A stretch of DNA of 56,340 nucleotides. Origin: a virus. The notes beneath the pieces are model-generated. The model had not been told where the DNA came from, did not search any database, and saw nothing but the letters and a program-made list of their open reading frames with translations. The position numbers and the translations under genes were made by a program. This document shows positions 41,335 through 49,587 of this stretch, piece after piece (the first letter of the stretch is position 1; each line of letters opens with the position of its first letter). The stretch lies in the IMG/VR virus record IMGVR_UViG_3300024343_000772, positions 1 through 56,340 of that record. The stretch is one strand, 5' to 3'.

Positions 41335-42119
41335 TGGGTTTTATTTTAGCCAGCGGTTGTAGTTTTACAGATCCAAACTTTAAATCAGCAATTCACCCAG
41401 AATACGATACTTCGTATCCAAAATGGCCTGAGATTTTAGGAAAAATCTTAGATAAAAAAGTAATTAATCTTGCGAAGTCAGGTGTAAGTAACGATAAGAT
41501 TTCAAATGATGTAGTACGAAAATTAATAAAAGACTTTGATATAATAGATTTGGTTTGTGTTGGTTGGACACAACCTGAAAGATACACCGTATGGGATCAT
41601 TATAATCTAAACGCGTGTAATGTCAGAAATACAAAGAAGTCATTTGAAAACCTCCAAGATAATAAATCTAGAGATTTTTATGATTGGGTATGGAACGATT
41701 TATTAGATAAAAACGTATCTTTCAATCATAATCCTCTCAAAGTTATTAGAGATAATTTTTATAAGAATGTACTTTTAGTTCAAAACATATGTGAATTACT
41801 AAACATAGATTTGGTGCATGGTTTTGTATGCGGCAATCTTGAAATTAATAGGTTTAAGTGGTTAGAGAAACATTATGAAAAAGAGCTACAATACTCTGAA
41901 AGAGAATGGGTTAAAGTAATATCTGAGCCAAGCGAATTTTATGAAATAGAGGCAAGTAAATTCTTTGGCTATCCTATTTTAAAAGGTTTGGGCGGTTATA
42001 CTTTATATGACGAACTAAACGATTATAGGATAAGTAAACAAGACGCACATCCCAATAAAGAAGGACACGAGTTCATTGCAGAAAAGTATTACGAAACGTA
42101 TAAAAATTCTATTTCTTAA
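41334..42119 (+). CDS. SGNH/GDSL-like hydrolase
   Basis: A 261-residue protein. The N-terminal block ILASGCSFTDPN places Ser in the first SGNH motif, and the C-terminal DAHPNKEGHEFIAEKYYE supplies the Asp-x-x-His pair. Such enzymes remove acyl groups from sugars. It overlaps the carbamoyltransferase stop (TAATG). Confidence 0.68.
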   Translation: MGFILASGCSFTDPNFKSAIHPEYDTSYPKWPEILGKILDKKVINLAKSGVSNDKISNDVVRKLIKDFDIIDLVCVGWTQPERYTVWDHYNLNACNVRNTKKSFENLQDNKSRDFYDWVWNDLLDKNVSFNHNPLKVIRDNFYKNVLLVQNICELLNIDLVHGFVCGNLEINRFKWLEKHYEKELQYSEREWVKVISEPSEFYEIEASKFFGYPILKGLGGYTLYDELNDYRISKQDAHPNKEGHEFIAEKYYETYKNSIS

Positions 42120-42135
42120 ACTAAAATTCAAGTTT

Positions 42136-42213
42136 ATGATTTGGAAAATGAGATTTAAAAAAGAAGAAATCGAAACCAGCAATGAAGAAAGATTCATTTA
42201 TGAAGAAGATTAG
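42136..42213 (+). CDS. Possible 25-residue peptide
   Basis: A short charged frame in the gap before the phosphomannomutase gene, overlapping its start. Too short to support strongly. Confidence 0.25.
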   Translation: MIWKMRFKKEEIETSNEERFIYEED

Positions 42214-42913
42214 ATATATATTCGATGTTGACGGAACGCTTACTCCAAGCAGACAAAAAATGGATCCAGAGTTTAAAAAATTCTTCTTGCAATTTATAGA
42301 AGATAATAAAGTGTGGTTAGTAACAGGATCTGACTATGCTAAAACAAAGGAACAGTTAGGCTCAGACATAACTGAAAACGTAGTCACGTGTTATAATTGC
42401 AGTGGAAATGAAACTCGACATCGCGGTAAAATAGTAAACGCTTCAGGATGGAAGTTACCAGAAGAATGTAGAAGGTGGTTAAGCGATGAACTTATAAGAT
42501 CTCCATTCGTTTTAAGAACTGGAAATCATTTAGAAGAAAGAAGAGGAACTTGTAACTTTAGTGTTGTAGGCAGGAACGCAACACTTGGTGAACGTAAATT
42601 ATATATTAAATATGACGAGATAAATAACGAGCGCAGAGATATAGTAAACACTTTCAACTATGTTTTTGGCATCGAATCTTTAGGTATCTCGGCCGTAATT
42701 GGAGGCGAGACTGGAATAGATATATACCCAATAGGCAATGATAAATCACAAGTTCTTCAGGATTTTAACGAAGATGATAATATCCATTTCTTCGGAGATA
42801 AAATGGATAATGGTGGAAATGATTATCCTTTGGCAAAAATGAATAAATGTGGAACAAACCACCACGTAAAAAATTGGGAAGAAACATATAAGATTTTAAG
42901 AGAGGAACAGTAA
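42200..42913 (+). CDS. Eukaryote-type phosphomannomutase-like HAD enzyme
   Basis: A 237-residue protein; start chosen so the chain begins MKKIRYIFDVDGTLTPSR, the usual family start (ATG 42182 would add six residues). The HAD catalytic motif is DVDGT. TGSDYAKTKEQLG, NFSVVGRNATLGERKLYIKY, GGETGIDIYPIGNDKSQVL and FFGDKMDNGGNDYPL follow eukaryotic PMM2 block by block. PMM interconverts mannose-6- and mannose-1-phosphate for GDP-mannose. Bacteria normally use the unrelated ManB type. Confidence 0.82.
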   Translation: MKKIRYIFDVDGTLTPSRQKMDPEFKKFFLQFIEDNKVWLVTGSDYAKTKEQLGSDITENVVTCYNCSGNETRHRGKIVNASGWKLPEECRRWLSDELIRSPFVLRTGNHLEERRGTCNFSVVGRNATLGERKLYIKYDEINNERRDIVNTFNYVFGIESLGISAVIGGETGIDIYPIGNDKSQVLQDFNEDDNIHFFGDKMDNGGNDYPLAKMNKCGTNHHVKNWEETYKILREEQ

Positions 42914-43146
42914 TGTTTACAGTAGAAATTGATTGGGACGAGACAGCGGTAACAGTATTAGATCAAAGCGGAGAACATGAAGATGTTCAATTTCTTTTAT
43001 ACGAAGACGCAGTCTATATTAGACAATTTGATAATGACTCAAACCGCCATACAGTTATTGAAATGTCACCCGATCAATTTCATGAATTAATGGCGGCAAT
43101 GGATTTACCAGATGGCGCATACTTGTTAGGAGATAAAAATGATTAA
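42913..43146 (+). CDS. Conserved phage protein, unknown role
   Basis: A 77-residue acidic protein. The pattern MFTVEIDWDETAVTVLDQSG and MSPDQFHELMAAMDLPDGAY is shared with marine T4-like phages, where it also tends to precede glutaredoxin. Overlaps on both sides. Confidence 0.75.
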   Translation: MFTVEIDWDETAVTVLDQSGEHEDVQFLLYEDAVYIRQFDNDSNRHTVIEMSPDQFHELMAAMDLPDGAYLLGDKND

Positions 43147-43393
43147 AATCTACGGAACTCCAACTTGTGGCTTTTGTTTAAGAGCAAAGAAACTAGCAGA
43201 AAGACAAGGATTAACTTACGAATATTTCGACGTTACATATTCAAAATATAGAGATCAAATGAATGAAGCTTTAGGATCTAAAACTGCTGAAACTGTACCT
43301 CAGATTTGGTGGTATGATAAACACATTGGCGGTTATCAAGAGTTCTCAGAAGAAATAGATAATACGAGAACTTATGGAGATGGCGGGTTTTAA
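43139..43393 (+). CDS. nrdC: Glutaredoxin
   Basis: An 84-residue thioredoxin-fold protein with redox motif CGFC (residues 10-13), TVPQIW with the cis-Pro, and a GGYQEF segment for glutathione. It would reduce ribonucleotide reductase, whose genes are at 27.8-30.8 kb. Confidence 0.88.
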   Translation: MIKIYGTPTCGFCLRAKKLAERQGLTYEYFDVTYSKYRDQMNEALGSKTAETVPQIWWYDKHIGGYQEFSEEIDNTRTYGDGGF

Positions 43394-43396
43394 CCG

Positions 43397-43425
43397 TTTA
43401 CATGCATGCTCAAATAGCTTATACT
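43397..43425 (+). promoter_or_regulatory. Early promoter, GATTCTA family
   Basis: TTTACA (43397-43402), 17-nt spacer, TATACT (43420-43425), followed directly by GATTCTA. It drives the gene at 43456. Confidence 0.82.
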
Positions 43426-43455
43426 GATTCTAGAAACAAGGTATAGGACGAAAAA

Positions 43456-43746
43456 ATGAACGCTCAAAACTTCTGGATCAAAACTGAATTAACAAACGTT
43501 GAAGCATTAATCGTAGAGTATAACGAATGTGCAGAAAGTTGCATAGAAGATCTTAAAGATGTATATTTGAGCGACTCAGCTGACTACCAGGCAGCTTTAG
43601 AAATGTTCCGTATGTCAGATGCAGAAAAGCTCGCAGCTCATGTTTCTGACTTAGATACGTGCTCACGTGACAATCTGGTAGTAGCATTTCAGAAAGATTG
43701 TGGTGACGAATTCGTTGAAGATATTCTTGGTTTTACTTTAAGATAA
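43456..43746 (+). CDS. Unknown early protein
   Basis: A 96-residue acidic protein with four Cys and no recognised family. It is a single gene with its own strong early promoter, as expected of a host-takeover factor. Confidence 0.7.
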   Translation: MNAQNFWIKTELTNVEALIVEYNECAESCIEDLKDVYLSDSADYQAALEMFRMSDAEKLAAHVSDLDTCSRDNLVVAFQKDCGDEFVEDILGFTLR

Positions 43747-43754
43747 ATTAGCTG

Positions 43755-43783
43755 TTTACAAGCCTGTTAAAAAGCCGTATACT
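43755..43783 (+). promoter_or_regulatory. Early promoter, GATTCTA family
   Basis: TTTACA (43755-43760), 17-nt spacer, TATACT (43778-43783), followed by GATTCTA. Confidence 0.82.
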
Positions 43784-43816
43784 GATTCTATAAGCTGAAA
43801 CAAAGAAAGAAATAAA

Positions 43817-44080
43817 ATGACACACACAATCACAAACTTAACTAACGGCGTAACTTATAAATCAGACATCGTTGCTTCATTTGAAAAAGCAATCGTTAGT
43901 GAAGAAAACCTTGAGCAAGGTTATGGTTCAACCGGCTTTTGGAACTATGTTTCAGCAGACATGCATATGGATCTTAGCACGTGGTACGCAGCAACATTGA
44001 TCGACGAAGCTTTCGATTACATGGTCGACTTGCATGATGAAGATCGTGCTGCTGAAATCAATATGTTGGAGTTTGTATAA
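43817..44080 (+). CDS. Unknown early protein
   Basis: An 87-residue acidic protein. No family recognised. First gene after the promoter at 43755; the stop overlaps the next start (TAATG). Confidence 0.7.
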   Translation: MTHTITNLTNGVTYKSDIVASFEKAIVSEENLEQGYGSTGFWNYVSADMHMDLSTWYAATLIDEAFDYMVDLHDEDRAAEINMLEFV

Positions 44081-44244
44081 TGCGTATTAAAGGTGCAATG
44101 ACTGTTTTAAATAAGCAGTGTGATTTTTTAGGAATGAACTTTGAGCAACTTATCGAGTTCATAGAACGTGCTCCATTAGCACAAAATAATGCTACTATTC
44201 AAGCGTATAAGGTTTATAAGCTTGATAGTAGAAGTAGGAGATAA
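44080..44244 (+). CDS. Unknown small protein
   Basis: A 54-residue protein, TAATG-coupled to the gene before it. N-terminus MRIKGAMTVLNKQCDFLG. No family recognised. Confidence 0.6.
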   Translation: MRIKGAMTVLNKQCDFLGMNFEQLIEFIERAPLAQNNATIQAYKVYKLDSRSRR

Positions 44245-44245
44245 A

Positions 44246-44440
44246 ATGAAAGTAACTATGGTCGATCCACCTTCAGGGTGGAAATATGGTTTTCCAAAAG
44301 CGTTACCGAATCCCTTGCCTCAGCCATGGAGTTTAGCTCTGTGGCTGATCTCAGAAGGTTATCCAGAAATAGAACTAACGAGATTTGGCGATTTCTTTCT
44401 ATACGTAAGACAATGGGAACAAGATGATGACAGAGAATGA
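44246..44440 (+). CDS. Unknown small protein
   Basis: A 64-residue protein from the ATG at 44246, directly behind GGAGATAAA. It is Pro- and Trp-rich in the first half (DPPSGWKYGFPKALPNPLPQ). No family recognised. Confidence 0.6.
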   Translation: MKVTMVDPPSGWKYGFPKALPNPLPQPWSLALWLISEGYPEIELTRFGDFFLYVRQWEQDDDRE

Positions 44441-44600
44441 TCCTTATAAAGATGTAACTCGAGTTGAAGTCATAGATAACAACGGAAGAGTTTACGCAAA
44501 GCATTCAGTTGAACGTGTTTGGCTTTCAGAGCAAGACGATGGTCGAACTCTGAAAGTTTTTGTTACGTTTGAAGAACAAGAGGAGATTTGCATTGATTGA
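44427..44600 (+). CDS. Unknown small acidic protein
   Basis: A 57-residue protein overlapping its neighbours. Beta-rich, acidic. No family recognised. Confidence 0.55.
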   Translation: MTENDPYKDVTRVEVIDNNGRVYAKHSVERVWLSEQDDGRTLKVFVTFEEQEEICID

Positions 44601-44808
44601 GGTATGGACATTAGTGTTTATCAATATAATGTTTAACGCTAGTTCGGGTTATCAAGAACCGATTATCGAAGGATATTGGAAATACGATACTATGATTGAA
44701 TGTTTTCAAGCTCGTTCTGTATTAGGATTTGAATACACTGGAAACCCTGGACATTTTCCTGAAGGAACTCAAGCTGTATGTATCAGACAAATGATGGAAC
44801 CAGCATAA
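44593..44808 (+). CDS. Unknown small protein with hydrophobic N-terminus
   Basis: A 71-residue protein that seems to use TTG at 44593 with GAGGAG upstream and an 8-nt overlap with the gene before. N-terminus IEVWTLVFINIMFNASSG looks like a signal or membrane segment; two Cys later. No family recognised. Confidence 0.55.
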   Translation: MIEVWTLVFINIMFNASSGYQEPIIEGYWKYDTMIECFQARSVLGFEYTGNPGHFPEGTQAVCIRQMMEPA

Positions 44809-44836
44809 ATAACTTCATAGCATTATGGAGAATATT

Positions 44837-45259
44837 ATGTGGTACTACAAGGGTGCAGAGTTTACTTCCGAGATGATTGAAGATTACATAGGATTTTTAT
44901 ATGTGATTACCGATAGATCTAACGATAAGAAATATGTAGGAAAGAAATTGCTTAAATCTACAAGGCGACTTCCTCCTCTAAAGGGTAAAACGCGTAAAAG
45001 AAAAAAAGTAGTCGAATCAGACTGGAAAAAATACTATGGATCATCAGATGAAGTCAAAATGATGGTCGAAGAAAAAGGAGAAGATAATTTCCACAGAGAG
45101 ATAATTACTCTCTGTATGACAAAAGGTGAGCTTGGCTATCTAGAAGCTAAGTACCAATTCGATCATAATGTTTTATTACGAGATGACTACTACAACGGTA
45201 TTATTCAATGCCGCATCCATAAGAATCATGTGAAAGGATTGACATTTTTATTAGAATGA
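44837..45259 (+). CDS. GIY-YIG-like nuclease domain protein
   Basis: A 140-residue protein from the ATG at 44837 (GGAG 6 nt upstream). Residues ~17-40 (YIGFLYVITDRSNDKKYVGK) fit the GIY-YIG core, and a basic loop follows. Similar free-standing proteins are common in T4-like phages. Some are homing endonucleases, but no intron or split gene is seen next to it. Confidence 0.6.
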   Translation: MWYYKGAEFTSEMIEDYIGFLYVITDRSNDKKYVGKKLLKSTRRLPPLKGKTRKRKKVVESDWKKYYGSSDEVKMMVEEKGEDNFHREIITLCMTKGELGYLEAKYQFDHNVLLRDDYYNGIIQCRIHKNHVKGLTFLLE

Positions 45260-45267
45260 TGTATAAT
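45239..45267 (+). promoter_or_regulatory. Consensus sigma70 promoter
   Basis: TTGACA (45239-45244), exact 17-nt spacer, TATAAT (45262-45267): a perfect consensus match, with TTTTT after the -35 box. It starts within the end of the GIY-YIG-like gene and drives 45300 onward. Confidence 0.88.
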
Positions 45268-45299
45268 ATTATTAGACTGTGAAACCTTGGAGAAATTAA

Positions 45300-45527
45300 A
45301 TGATCATCACACGCACATCAGCATACTCTGGAAAAGAACATAAAAGAAACATCGCATTAGATCCTAATGACTGGGTTCTATACCAAAAAGGATACGGTAA
45401 CATAAACGAAATGATGCCTTATCTTACAGATCAAGATCGTGAATTTATTTTGTCTGGCATGATCCCACAAGAGTGGAAAGAAGCTTGCGCAGAAATTAAT
45501 AATATAGTTGAGGACACGATTGCATGA
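45300..45527 (+). CDS. Conserved small phage protein
   Basis: A 75-residue protein beginning MIITRTSAYSGKEHKRNIAL, with YLTDQDREFILSGMIPQEW, a pattern shared by many T4-like phages. Role unknown. It overlaps the kinase start by ATGA. Confidence 0.75.
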   Translation: MIITRTSAYSGKEHKRNIALDPNDWVLYQKGYGNINEMMPYLTDQDREFILSGMIPQEWKEACAEINNIVEDTIA

Positions 45528-46213
45528 TAATACTTTTTAACGGCCCACCCAGCGCTGGGAAAGATTGCGCTGCAGATTATTTTAAACACGGTAAAGGTTG
45601 GAAACACCTTTCTTTTAAATATCAATTATATAAAGAAACTTGCAAATATTTTGATTGTAGATACGATTGGTTTATGGATCGTTATGATGATCGTTCTGTA
45701 AAAGAAGTTCCTCATATCGATTTAGGCCACATGTCATGTCGCGAGGCAATGATCTATGTTTCAGAAAAAGTAATTAAACCGAGACGTGGGTTAGATTATT
45801 TTGGTAAACAAGTGGCTGATGAAATTGACTTAAATAAGAACTACGCTATCTCTGATGGTGGATTTGTAGATGAGCTAATACCTGTTATAAATAAAGTTGG
45901 ATCTAAAAATTTTATCTTAGTTCAACTTACAAGAGAAGGATGTGATTATTCTTCTGACTCTCGTAGATACTTTGATGGCAATGTAGTTCAAGAACATATT
46001 ATAGGTCATATCACAGAAATTAATAATAAATACGTATTACCTCATAAGTTTGATGTAGTAACGCATAGAATACACAATAACGGAACAGTTCATGATTTCG
46101 AAACTGCGTTAGAAGACATATATCGAAAGGAATTTAATGGAGGAACGAGAACGAGCTACGAAGCCCAAAAAAGCAAAGCAGCCAATATTTTACGAGAACC
46201 CGTACGATATTGA
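45524..46213 (+). CDS. P-loop nucleotide (dNMP) kinase-like protein
   Basis: A 229-residue protein with an N-terminal Walker A FNGPPSAGKD (5-14) and an RxxxD-type middle (KPRRGLDYFGKQVADEI). It resembles phage deoxynucleoside monophosphate kinases (T4 gp1 class), though the match is not close. The last 77 nt overlap the next gene. Confidence 0.6.
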   Translation: MIILFNGPPSAGKDCAADYFKHGKGWKHLSFKYQLYKETCKYFDCRYDWFMDRYDDRSVKEVPHIDLGHMSCREAMIYVSEKVIKPRRGLDYFGKQVADEIDLNKNYAISDGGFVDELIPVINKVGSKNFILVQLTREGCDYSSDSRRYFDGNVVQEHIIGHITEINNKYVLPHKFDVVTHRIHNNGTVHDFETALEDIYRKEFNGGTRTSYEAQKSKAANILREPVRY

Positions 46214-46385
46214 AACGTTTATCGAAGGTTGTACTATAGCAGCCAAACAGAACAGAGAGTTTCAGTTTATAGATAGAGTAATAACGCATATGAGAATAGA
46301 TCCTCTTCAAGAAGTTTCTACTGTCGTATTTAATGTTTTGACTAAAGATCTAGAACTAATGAAATTTGAAGAAAGAAAGTATTGA
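46137..46385 (+). CDS. Unknown small protein
   Basis: An 82-residue protein whose ATG has a good AAAGGA site, but which overlaps the kinase gene by 77 nt in another frame. Basic N-terminus, then a mixed alpha/beta body. No family recognised. Confidence 0.6.
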   Translation: MEERERATKPKKAKQPIFYENPYDIETFIEGCTIAAKQNREFQFIDRVITHMRIDPLQEVSTVVFNVLTKDLELMKFEERKY

Positions 46386-46410
46386 CATTTTTAAGTTTGC
46401 AGTTTAGATT
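46382..46410 (+). promoter_or_regulatory. Sigma70-type early promoter
   Basis: TTGACATTTTT with -35 at 46382-46387, 17-nt spacer, TAGATT (46405-46410). Serves the gene at 46445. Confidence 0.65.
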
Positions 46411-46444
46411 AGGCTTACAACTTAAAATGAAAAGGAACTAAATT

Positions 46445-46702
46445 ATGGATAAAGATACAATCTTGACAGCACTACGTGCTGGAATCGTTAATATCACTTT
46501 TACAAAAGTAAATGGTGATAAGCGAGAAATGCGTTGCACGCTTGAGGCTTCAAAACTACCTCCTCAAAAGCCTGTAGACGAAACATCAATCAAACCAAAA
46601 CGTAAAGTAAACCCAGACGTAGTTGCTGTGTTCGACCTCGATAACGAAGGTTGGCGCTCATTTCGTTGGGATAGCATTACGGAATTTAATACCGGAGCAT
46701 AA
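46445..46702 (+). CDS. DUF2693-like small protein
   Basis: An 85-residue protein. ALRAGIVNITFTKVNGDKRE then MRCTL and VFDLDNEGWRSFRWDSI match the DUF2693 pattern, widespread in T4-like phages; likely a small beta-barrel. Role unknown. Confidence 0.8.
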   Translation: MDKDTILTALRAGIVNITFTKVNGDKREMRCTLEASKLPPQKPVDETSIKPKRKVNPDVVAVFDLDNEGWRSFRWDSITEFNTGA

Positions 46703-46705
46703 TAC

Positions 46706-47671
46706 ATGAGTATGATTTATAAAGGTCAGGTCGTAGAGTCTGAGCAATCAAAAAATTCTAGTGGTGGCACAGAAATGATGCGACAACGTGTAATCGATAA
46801 CGTGGACTCTAATCTATTGGCAAATGTAGCGATACATTTTTCACGTCCTCGTGATATACCAACAGACGTAGGCCTTAATATTTTGTACTGTCATGATCTT
46901 GCTGAAGATCCTGAAAATAAAATCTTATTAAACGGCGGATGGAATAAATTTGATCATTTTGTTTTTGTAACACAATGGCAAAGAGATCAATATATCGGAG
47001 CATATGATATACCTTATGCTATGTGCTCCGTAATTCCAAACGCTGTTGAAAAGAACTTTGTTGTACCTGAAAATAATGATCATCAAGGTAAAATTAAATT
47101 CATCTATCATACTACTCCTCACCGAGGTTTAGAACTGGTATATCCAATCATTGATCAGTTATCTAAAGAGTATAATGATATTCATCTTGATGTATATTCT
47201 TCGTTTGCTATTTACGGCTGGGCTCATAGAGATGAGCCATATGTAGATTTGTTTACTAGAATACATAATCACCCTAATATGACTTATCATGGTTCTGTTC
47301 CAAATGCTCAAGTGTTAGCTGCATTAGATAAAGCAGATATATTCTTGTATCCAAACATTTGGAAAGAAACTTCATGTATCGCGCTGATCGAAGCTATTAA
47401 AAGCGGAGTATTGTGCATTCATCCAAATTATGGCGCTTTAACAGAAACAAGTGGTGGAGCAACGATTTCATATGACTACACAGAAGATCCGCAAGATCAT
47501 GCGAACGTGGCATATTCAGTTACAAAACAGGTTATCGAAACACACAAAGCAGATAATCAATTCTTTAAGAAGTTTACTACGAGTGATAGAGCCTTCTTAA
47601 CCCGCAATACAATTGACATATTCCAAAATCGTTGGAATAAACTTATAAGTGAACTAAATGAGCAAAGATAA
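46706..47671 (+). CDS. Glycosyltransferase (GT4-like)
   Basis: A 321-residue GT-B protein. NSSGGTEMMRQRVID, VTQWQRDQY, IPNAVEKNFVV, FIYHTTPHRGLELVYPII and the C-terminal ETSCIALIEAIKSGVLCIHP fit the GT4 donor site. It lies among early or middle genes, unlike the other sugar genes, which follow late boxes. The target is unknown. Confidence 0.82.
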   Translation: MSMIYKGQVVESEQSKNSSGGTEMMRQRVIDNVDSNLLANVAIHFSRPRDIPTDVGLNILYCHDLAEDPENKILLNGGWNKFDHFVFVTQWQRDQYIGAYDIPYAMCSVIPNAVEKNFVVPENNDHQGKIKFIYHTTPHRGLELVYPIIDQLSKEYNDIHLDVYSSFAIYGWAHRDEPYVDLFTRIHNHPNMTYHGSVPNAQVLAALDKADIFLYPNIWKETSCIALIEAIKSGVLCIHPNYGALTETSGGATISYDYTEDPQDHANVAYSVTKQVIETHKADNQFFKKFTTSDRAFLTRNTIDIFQNRWNKLISELNEQR

Positions 47672-48014
47672 TATCATATCATTTCCAAAAGACAAACTGC
47701 TAACTCCACCGCAAAATGCACAGGAGTTAGCAGATTCAGTAAAAGAATTTAAACTTGGTCATGCAGATCAAATTTCTGAAGCTCTTTGGCAATACGTTTT
47801 AACTGAAATGATAAGATCAGGTGTAGTTTTCGAACAAGACACTATGAAATATTTTCCAGCCATGGTTCTTATTCTTGAGTCAATTAAATCTCTTCACTTA
47901 CTAACAAACTCAATACATCATCCTTTACAAGACTTCGCTAGTGACTCAATCGATATAGAAGCGTTTGAAGAAGAACTGAAAGATGTTGTTGACATTTCTG
48001 ATGATGAAGAGTAA
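47658..48014 (+). CDS. Conserved phage protein, unknown role
   Basis: A 118-residue protein overlapping the glycosyltransferase by 14 nt. SEALWQYVLTEMIRSGVVF and an acidic end are shared with marine T4-like phages. Confidence 0.7.
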   Translation: MSKDNIISFPKDKLLTPPQNAQELADSVKEFKLGHADQISEALWQYVLTEMIRSGVVFEQDTMKYFPAMVLILESIKSLHLLTNSIHHPLQDFASDSIDIEAFEEELKDVVDISDDEE

Positions 48015-48017
48015 TAT
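47989..48017 (+). promoter_or_regulatory. Possible sigma70-type promoter before rnh
   Basis: TTGACA (47989-47994), 17-nt spacer, TAATAT (48012-48017), in the end of the preceding gene. -10 is weak. Confidence 0.45.
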
Positions 48018-48050
48018 ATAATTTATACAATGTAAAAATGAGAAAATAAA

Positions 48051-48911
48051 ATGGCTATACTAATAGACTACAATCAGGTTATCTTAGCCTCGTTATTCGC
48101 GAGTATCGGTAATCATACAAACATAGAGATAGATGAGAATATCATCCGTCATATGTTCCTTAATTCTTTACGACAGAACCGCAAGAAATTCAATGAAGAA
48201 TACGGCGAAATCGTAATCTGCGCGGATGGAAAAAACACGTGGAGAAAAGAAGCTTACCCTTATTACAAAGCGAATCGTAAAACGAGTCGTGATAAATCCG
48301 ATCTTGATTGGACTAATCTATTTAATATTATGAATACAGTAAGAGAAGAACTTAAAGACTACTTCCCTTATAAAGTAATACATATTGATAGATGTGAAGC
48401 TGATGATATCATCGGTACAATCATTCATGATAATGGAACTGAACTTAATATGGGTGCTGAAAAATTCTTAATATTATCAGCAGATAAAGATTTTATTCAA
48501 TTGCAAACATATGCTAATGTTAAGCAATATGATCCAATTCGTAAGCGTTGGCTTGATAATCCAGATCCTTCTGGTTACTTAGAAGAGCATATTATTAAAG
48601 GCGATTCAGGAGATGGAGTACCAAATATTCTGTCAGCAGATAATTGCTTAGCAATTCGTGAGCGCCAGAAAGCTATGACACAAAAGAGATTAGCTTTATA
48701 TAAAGGTACTACTGAAAATATGGATGAAGAGACTTTACGTCGTTATCATAGAAATAAGATGATGATTGATCTCACAGAAATCCCTCAGAAGTATAAAGAT
48801 CAAATTCGTTCAGAATTCGACAAAGAAAAAGAAGTTGGTCGTTCACAACTATTTAACTTCTTTATTAAAAAGAAACTTAAAAACTTAGTTACAGATATAC
48901 AGGATTTTTAA
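48051..48911 (+). CDS. rnh: RNase H / 5'-3' exonuclease (T4 Rnh, FEN family)
   Basis: A 286-residue protein. ILIDYNQVI opens the PIN-like core. ICADGKNTWRKEAYPYYKAN, CEADDIIGTI, LSADKDFIQLQ and KGDSGDGVPN supply the acidic metal ligands of FEN enzymes. It removes lagging-strand primers. Confidence 0.93.
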   Translation: MAILIDYNQVILASLFASIGNHTNIEIDENIIRHMFLNSLRQNRKKFNEEYGEIVICADGKNTWRKEAYPYYKANRKTSRDKSDLDWTNLFNIMNTVREELKDYFPYKVIHIDRCEADDIIGTIIHDNGTELNMGAEKFLILSADKDFIQLQTYANVKQYDPIRKRWLDNPDPSGYLEEHIIKGDSGDGVPNILSADNCLAIRERQKAMTQKRLALYKGTTENMDEETLRRYHRNKMMIDLTEIPQKYKDQIRSEFDKEKEVGRSQLFNFFIKKKLKNLVTDIQDF

Positions 48912-48912
48912 T

Positions 48913-49338
48913 ATGGCAGTAAGAATATCAATTTCGGAAATTTGTGCAAAGTGTGACTCTCTTGGTCGTGCAGAAAAGGTTGAATGGTTAAAGCAAAACG
49001 ACTCAGGTCCGCTTAGAACTATTCTAAAGAATATATATGATAAGAACGTTGAATTTTTGATACCCGACACTCCTCCGCCTTGGGAGAAAAACGAATACGA
49101 AGACGAAGCAAAAGCTTTACTATTTAGAGAAGCTCGTCGTCTTAAGATATTCATTAAAGGCGGAGGGTATGATCAGCTTAATCAAATAAAACGCGAAGCT
49201 TTGTTTATATCATTACTTGAAGATATAGATAACGATGATGCCGAGTTATTGGCAAATAATATGATCTCAAAAAAGTCTATCAAAGGACTTACCAAATCCT
49301 GTGTTATGGAAGCATTTCCAAACCTAATAGAAGAATAA
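48913..49338 (+). CDS. DUF6433-like conserved phage protein
   Basis: A 141-residue protein. EFLIPDTPPPW, REARRLKIFIKGGGYDQLNQ, KREALFISLLEDID and VMEAFPNLIE match a family common next to rnh in marine T4-like phages. Role unknown. Confidence 0.78.
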   Translation: MAVRISISEICAKCDSLGRAEKVEWLKQNDSGPLRTILKNIYDKNVEFLIPDTPPPWEKNEYEDEAKALLFREARRLKIFIKGGGYDQLNQIKREALFISLLEDIDNDDAELLANNMISKKSIKGLTKSCVMEAFPNLIEE

Positions 49339-49344
49339 TGAAAA

Positions 49345-49518
49345 ATGGCTAAAACTTTTAAAAAATTTCGAGAAGAATACGATGAATGGGGTTTAGATGA
49401 AGACAACTCTGTTTCAGCGAAAGAAGAACGAATGAAAAATCGTAGAGATAGAAAACGAAATAAGCGACAAGAAAAATTAGCTAATTTCGATGAAAAAGAC
49501 GATAAAAAAAGAAAATAG
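49345..49518 (+). CDS. Small basic conserved phage protein
   Basis: A 57-residue, highly charged protein beginning MAKTFKKFREEYDEWG, then Arg/Lys-rich to the end. Such short proteins recur in T4-like phages after the preceding gene. Role unknown. Confidence 0.65.
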   Translation: MAKTFKKFREEYDEWGLDEDNSVSAKEERMKNRRDRKRNKRQEKLANFDEKDDKKRK

Positions 49519-49521
49519 CCG

Positions 49522-49550
49522 TTTACATCTATACCCACACAGGTTATTCT
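49522..49550 (+). promoter_or_regulatory. Early promoter, GATTCTA family
   Basis: TTTACA (49522-49527), 17-nt spacer, TATTCT (49545-49550), followed by GATTCTA. Drives the gene at 49588. Confidence 0.8.
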
Positions 49551-49587
49551 GATTCTAGATAAACAAATCAAGATAAGGAATATAAAA

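Noticed and set aside
44837-45259. GIY-YIG-like gene as an intron-borne homing endonuclease
   Set aside because: No flanking gene is split and no intron ends are visible, so it is listed only as a nuclease-like protein.
49345-49518. MAKTFKKFREE start as another capsid targeting sequence
   Set aside because: The spacing differs by one residue, the gene is not in the late head block, and similar starts occur in non-head phage proteins.
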